Positions 63,601 to 64,000 of a DNA stretch of 64,000 bases are shown here, in pieces. Position 1 is the stretch's first letter, and each line of letters starts with the position of its first letter. Position numbers and translations under genes: made by a program. The notes beneath the pieces were generated by a model, which worked only from the letters and a program-made list of their open reading frames with translations, searched no databases and had not been told where the DNA came from. Source of the DNA: Virgifigura deserti. Its GTDB lineage: Bacteria > Pseudomonadota > Alphaproteobacteria > Dongiales > Dongiaceae. The stretch is taken from NCBI GenBank assembly GCA_003576685.1, contig QOZR01000006.1:1-64000 (forward strand), in the 5' to 3' direction.

Positions 63601-63980
63601 AGAACCTGCCCATGCTCTATGCCGATGAGCGGGCGGTGAAGCAGATCGTGATCAATCTGCTGTCCAACGCGCTGAAATTCACGCCCGCCGGCGGCAAGAT
63701 CGCCGTGGACGCCCGGCTCGACGAGCGAGGCGACTTCCTGCTGACCGTCTCCGACACGGGGATCGGCATCGCCGCGAGCGACATCGAGAAGGCGATGGCG
63801 TCGTTCAGCCAGCTGGAAAGCTCGCTGAACCGCAAATATGCCGGCACCGGGCTGGGCCTGCCGCTGGTCCGGCTACTGGCCGAGCTGCATGGCGGCAGAA
63901 TCGACATCGAAAGCACGGTCAATGTCGGCACCACCGTCACGGTGCGCTTCCCGCAGCACCGCAACGTGATGGCGGCCTGA
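60657..63980 (+). CDS. Multi-PAS sensor histidine kinase with 5TMR-LYT input and a LOV-type domain
   Basis: A 1107-residue membrane sensor kinase. Residues 1-190 are a 5TMR-LYT-type membrane module (LLSLLIDLGENLALLLVLAL, GRNLIVLAAAAFGGPWSGLA). PAS domains follow at about 210-330, 335-455 and 465-590. A fourth, about 598-715, is LOV-like: VNPAFTRITGYRAEEAIGRC, CRFLQGRDTD, NYRKDGRTFWNELSVNPVF and FIGIQTDVTDR, with C643-C644 at the flavin-cysteine site. A fifth PAS precedes HisKA with H884 in NVSHELRTPLNAIIGF and a complete HATPase domain (NLLSNALKFTP, DTGIGI, GTGLGLPLV). No receiver or partner regulator is in the window. ATG 60657 is taken as start. Confidence 0.92.
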   Translation: MNGLLSLLIDLGENLALLLVLALLYNLAGMPLIRRAGQFGAAGMGALFGIIAIAGMQVPIQLAADVTVDGRNLIVLAAAAFGGPWSGLAAAAVGAAAGVIGAIGDADAVATGTVTIGNALTAAALGTVLYLRWWRRGTLAGRREFLVAGLILAAASLPWHIAALPLSLSVARDLGIAVLLLYPVGFLLLGTLLSNEQRQAAAVAALRRTEERFRDIGEAASDWFWETDPDLRFTYLSDRFRRMTGLDPKTILGRRCDEVGIEADDPEAWQRHLDDLENRRPFDDFHGTIPTSTGQRFRIRLSGRPVFAADGRFQGYRGIATDISAEIEADRRLRMTETRFLDAIESMPAAFALFDADDRLVLGNSRYRLANTEIADLVRPGARFEDLLREGMRRFSADAGLATPEEVIEAQIQARLAARRNLPAIHEEPTADGRWLRTVERRTDEGGILAVTTDITDMKQREDALEANSLLLQATLDSISQGLSVVDAERRLIAWNQRFLDLFDLPADWIRKGMPWSAVAALLAERGESDPNDPDWRASGPAQADAPVRFEKYRGASVIETRRSPIPGGGFATTYSDITDTKIREARLAELAQRNASLAAAVSATSNGVIVTDPNLPGNPVIFVNPAFTRITGYRAEEAIGRCCRFLQGRDTDPDTVARMRRAIAARRPVHLTVRNYRKDGRTFWNELSVNPVFDDRGQLIHFIGIQTDVTDRVRAEEALRRSERDLREQVDITAATLDALPAQVALLNEAGTVLKVNRQWSDFAGLPRDSRLAIAPGEDYVAVLDDACRDDGEDAAALGEGLRGVLAGERGQFACEYQAGGTPEPRWFKFVATPVSKEEGRGAVVMHFDITDRILAEEALRAAKEQAEFANRSKSDFLANVSHELRTPLNAIIGFSEIMKGEMFGPLGKTQYRDYAEDIHESGVHLLSIINDILDLSKIEAGKFDLHESHVKLPDLIRSCQRLVKDRAAAGKLSLQTRVAKNLPMLYADERAVKQIVINLLSNALKFTPAGGKIAVDARLDERGDFLLTVSDTGIGIAASDIEKAMASFSQLESSLNRKYAGTGLGLPLVRLLAELHGGRIDIESTVNVGTTVTVRFPQHRNVMAA

Positions 63981-64000
63981 GCGATCGCGCCGCAGGCGCA

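Overview
This is a chromosomal window from a GC-rich alphaproteobacterium, most likely of the Rhodospirillales type. The evidence is the very high third-position GC, frequent GTG and TTG starts, the gene order hrcA-grpE / dnaK-dnaJ / dapB and rph-rdgB-hemW, long PstC and PstA proteins, a phoR-pstSCAB-phoU-phoB locus, a malic enzyme fused to a phosphotransacetylase domain, and PEP-CTERM surface proteins. Most of the window is ordinary core genome. No rRNA, convincing tRNA or CRISPR array is present.

Layout. 1-5.7 kb: the 5' part of mutS (reverse), a class III adenylate cyclase/TolB/TPR protein and the malic enzyme. 5.8-8.8 kb: an ECF sigma-factor operon (sigma, TTHB210-like secreted protein, cupredoxin) divergent from a DUF6306 gene. 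8.8-16.8 kb: the complete phosphate regulon locus, with a Pho box before pstS. 16.9-22.3 kb (reverse): macro-domain protein, pyrophosphatase, AmpG-like permease, TypA and a PfkB kinase. 22.6-30.7 kb: lipoproteins, an EI24 protein, bactofilin, endonuclease III, DUF2244, a VOC protein bracketed by inverted repeats, an EamA transporter and DapB. 30.8-36.1 kb: the DnaJ/DnaK/GrpE/HrcA chaperone block with a heat-shock-type promoter. 36.3-43.8 kb: RNase PH, RdgB, HemW, an LpoA-like protein, RsmI, YraN, a SirB1-type protein and GshB. 43.9-51.7 kb: two convergent PEP-CTERM genes (one with a sigma-54-type promoter), transporters, a nitrilase/acetylpolyamine deacetylase pair, a PRC-barrel protein, palindromic repeats, and a second Pho-box-like site near an EamA transporter and a GNAT acetyltransferase.

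The most unusual region is 51.9-55.9 kb. A 129-bp direct repeat made of the first codons of comM flanks a 3.76-kb, compositionally distinct insert. The left copy is a truncated comM start; the right copy begins a full-length comM. The insert has no recognisable integrase. It carries a membrane-anchored unknown, a YaaC-like protein, a nucleoside 2-deoxyribosyltransferase-like protein and a protein with a HEPN-like R-x4-H motif. This is a candidate anti-phage or stress cassette at a comM attachment site; the functional reading is inference.

The right end (57.5-64 kb) has an SGNH hydrolase gene split by a one-base frameshift, a CHRD-domain PEP-CTERM protein, two small genes, and a 1107-residue multi-PAS histidine kinase. 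One PAS domain of that kinase carries nearly the whole LOV photoreceptor signature, with Cys-Cys where Asn-Cys is usual.
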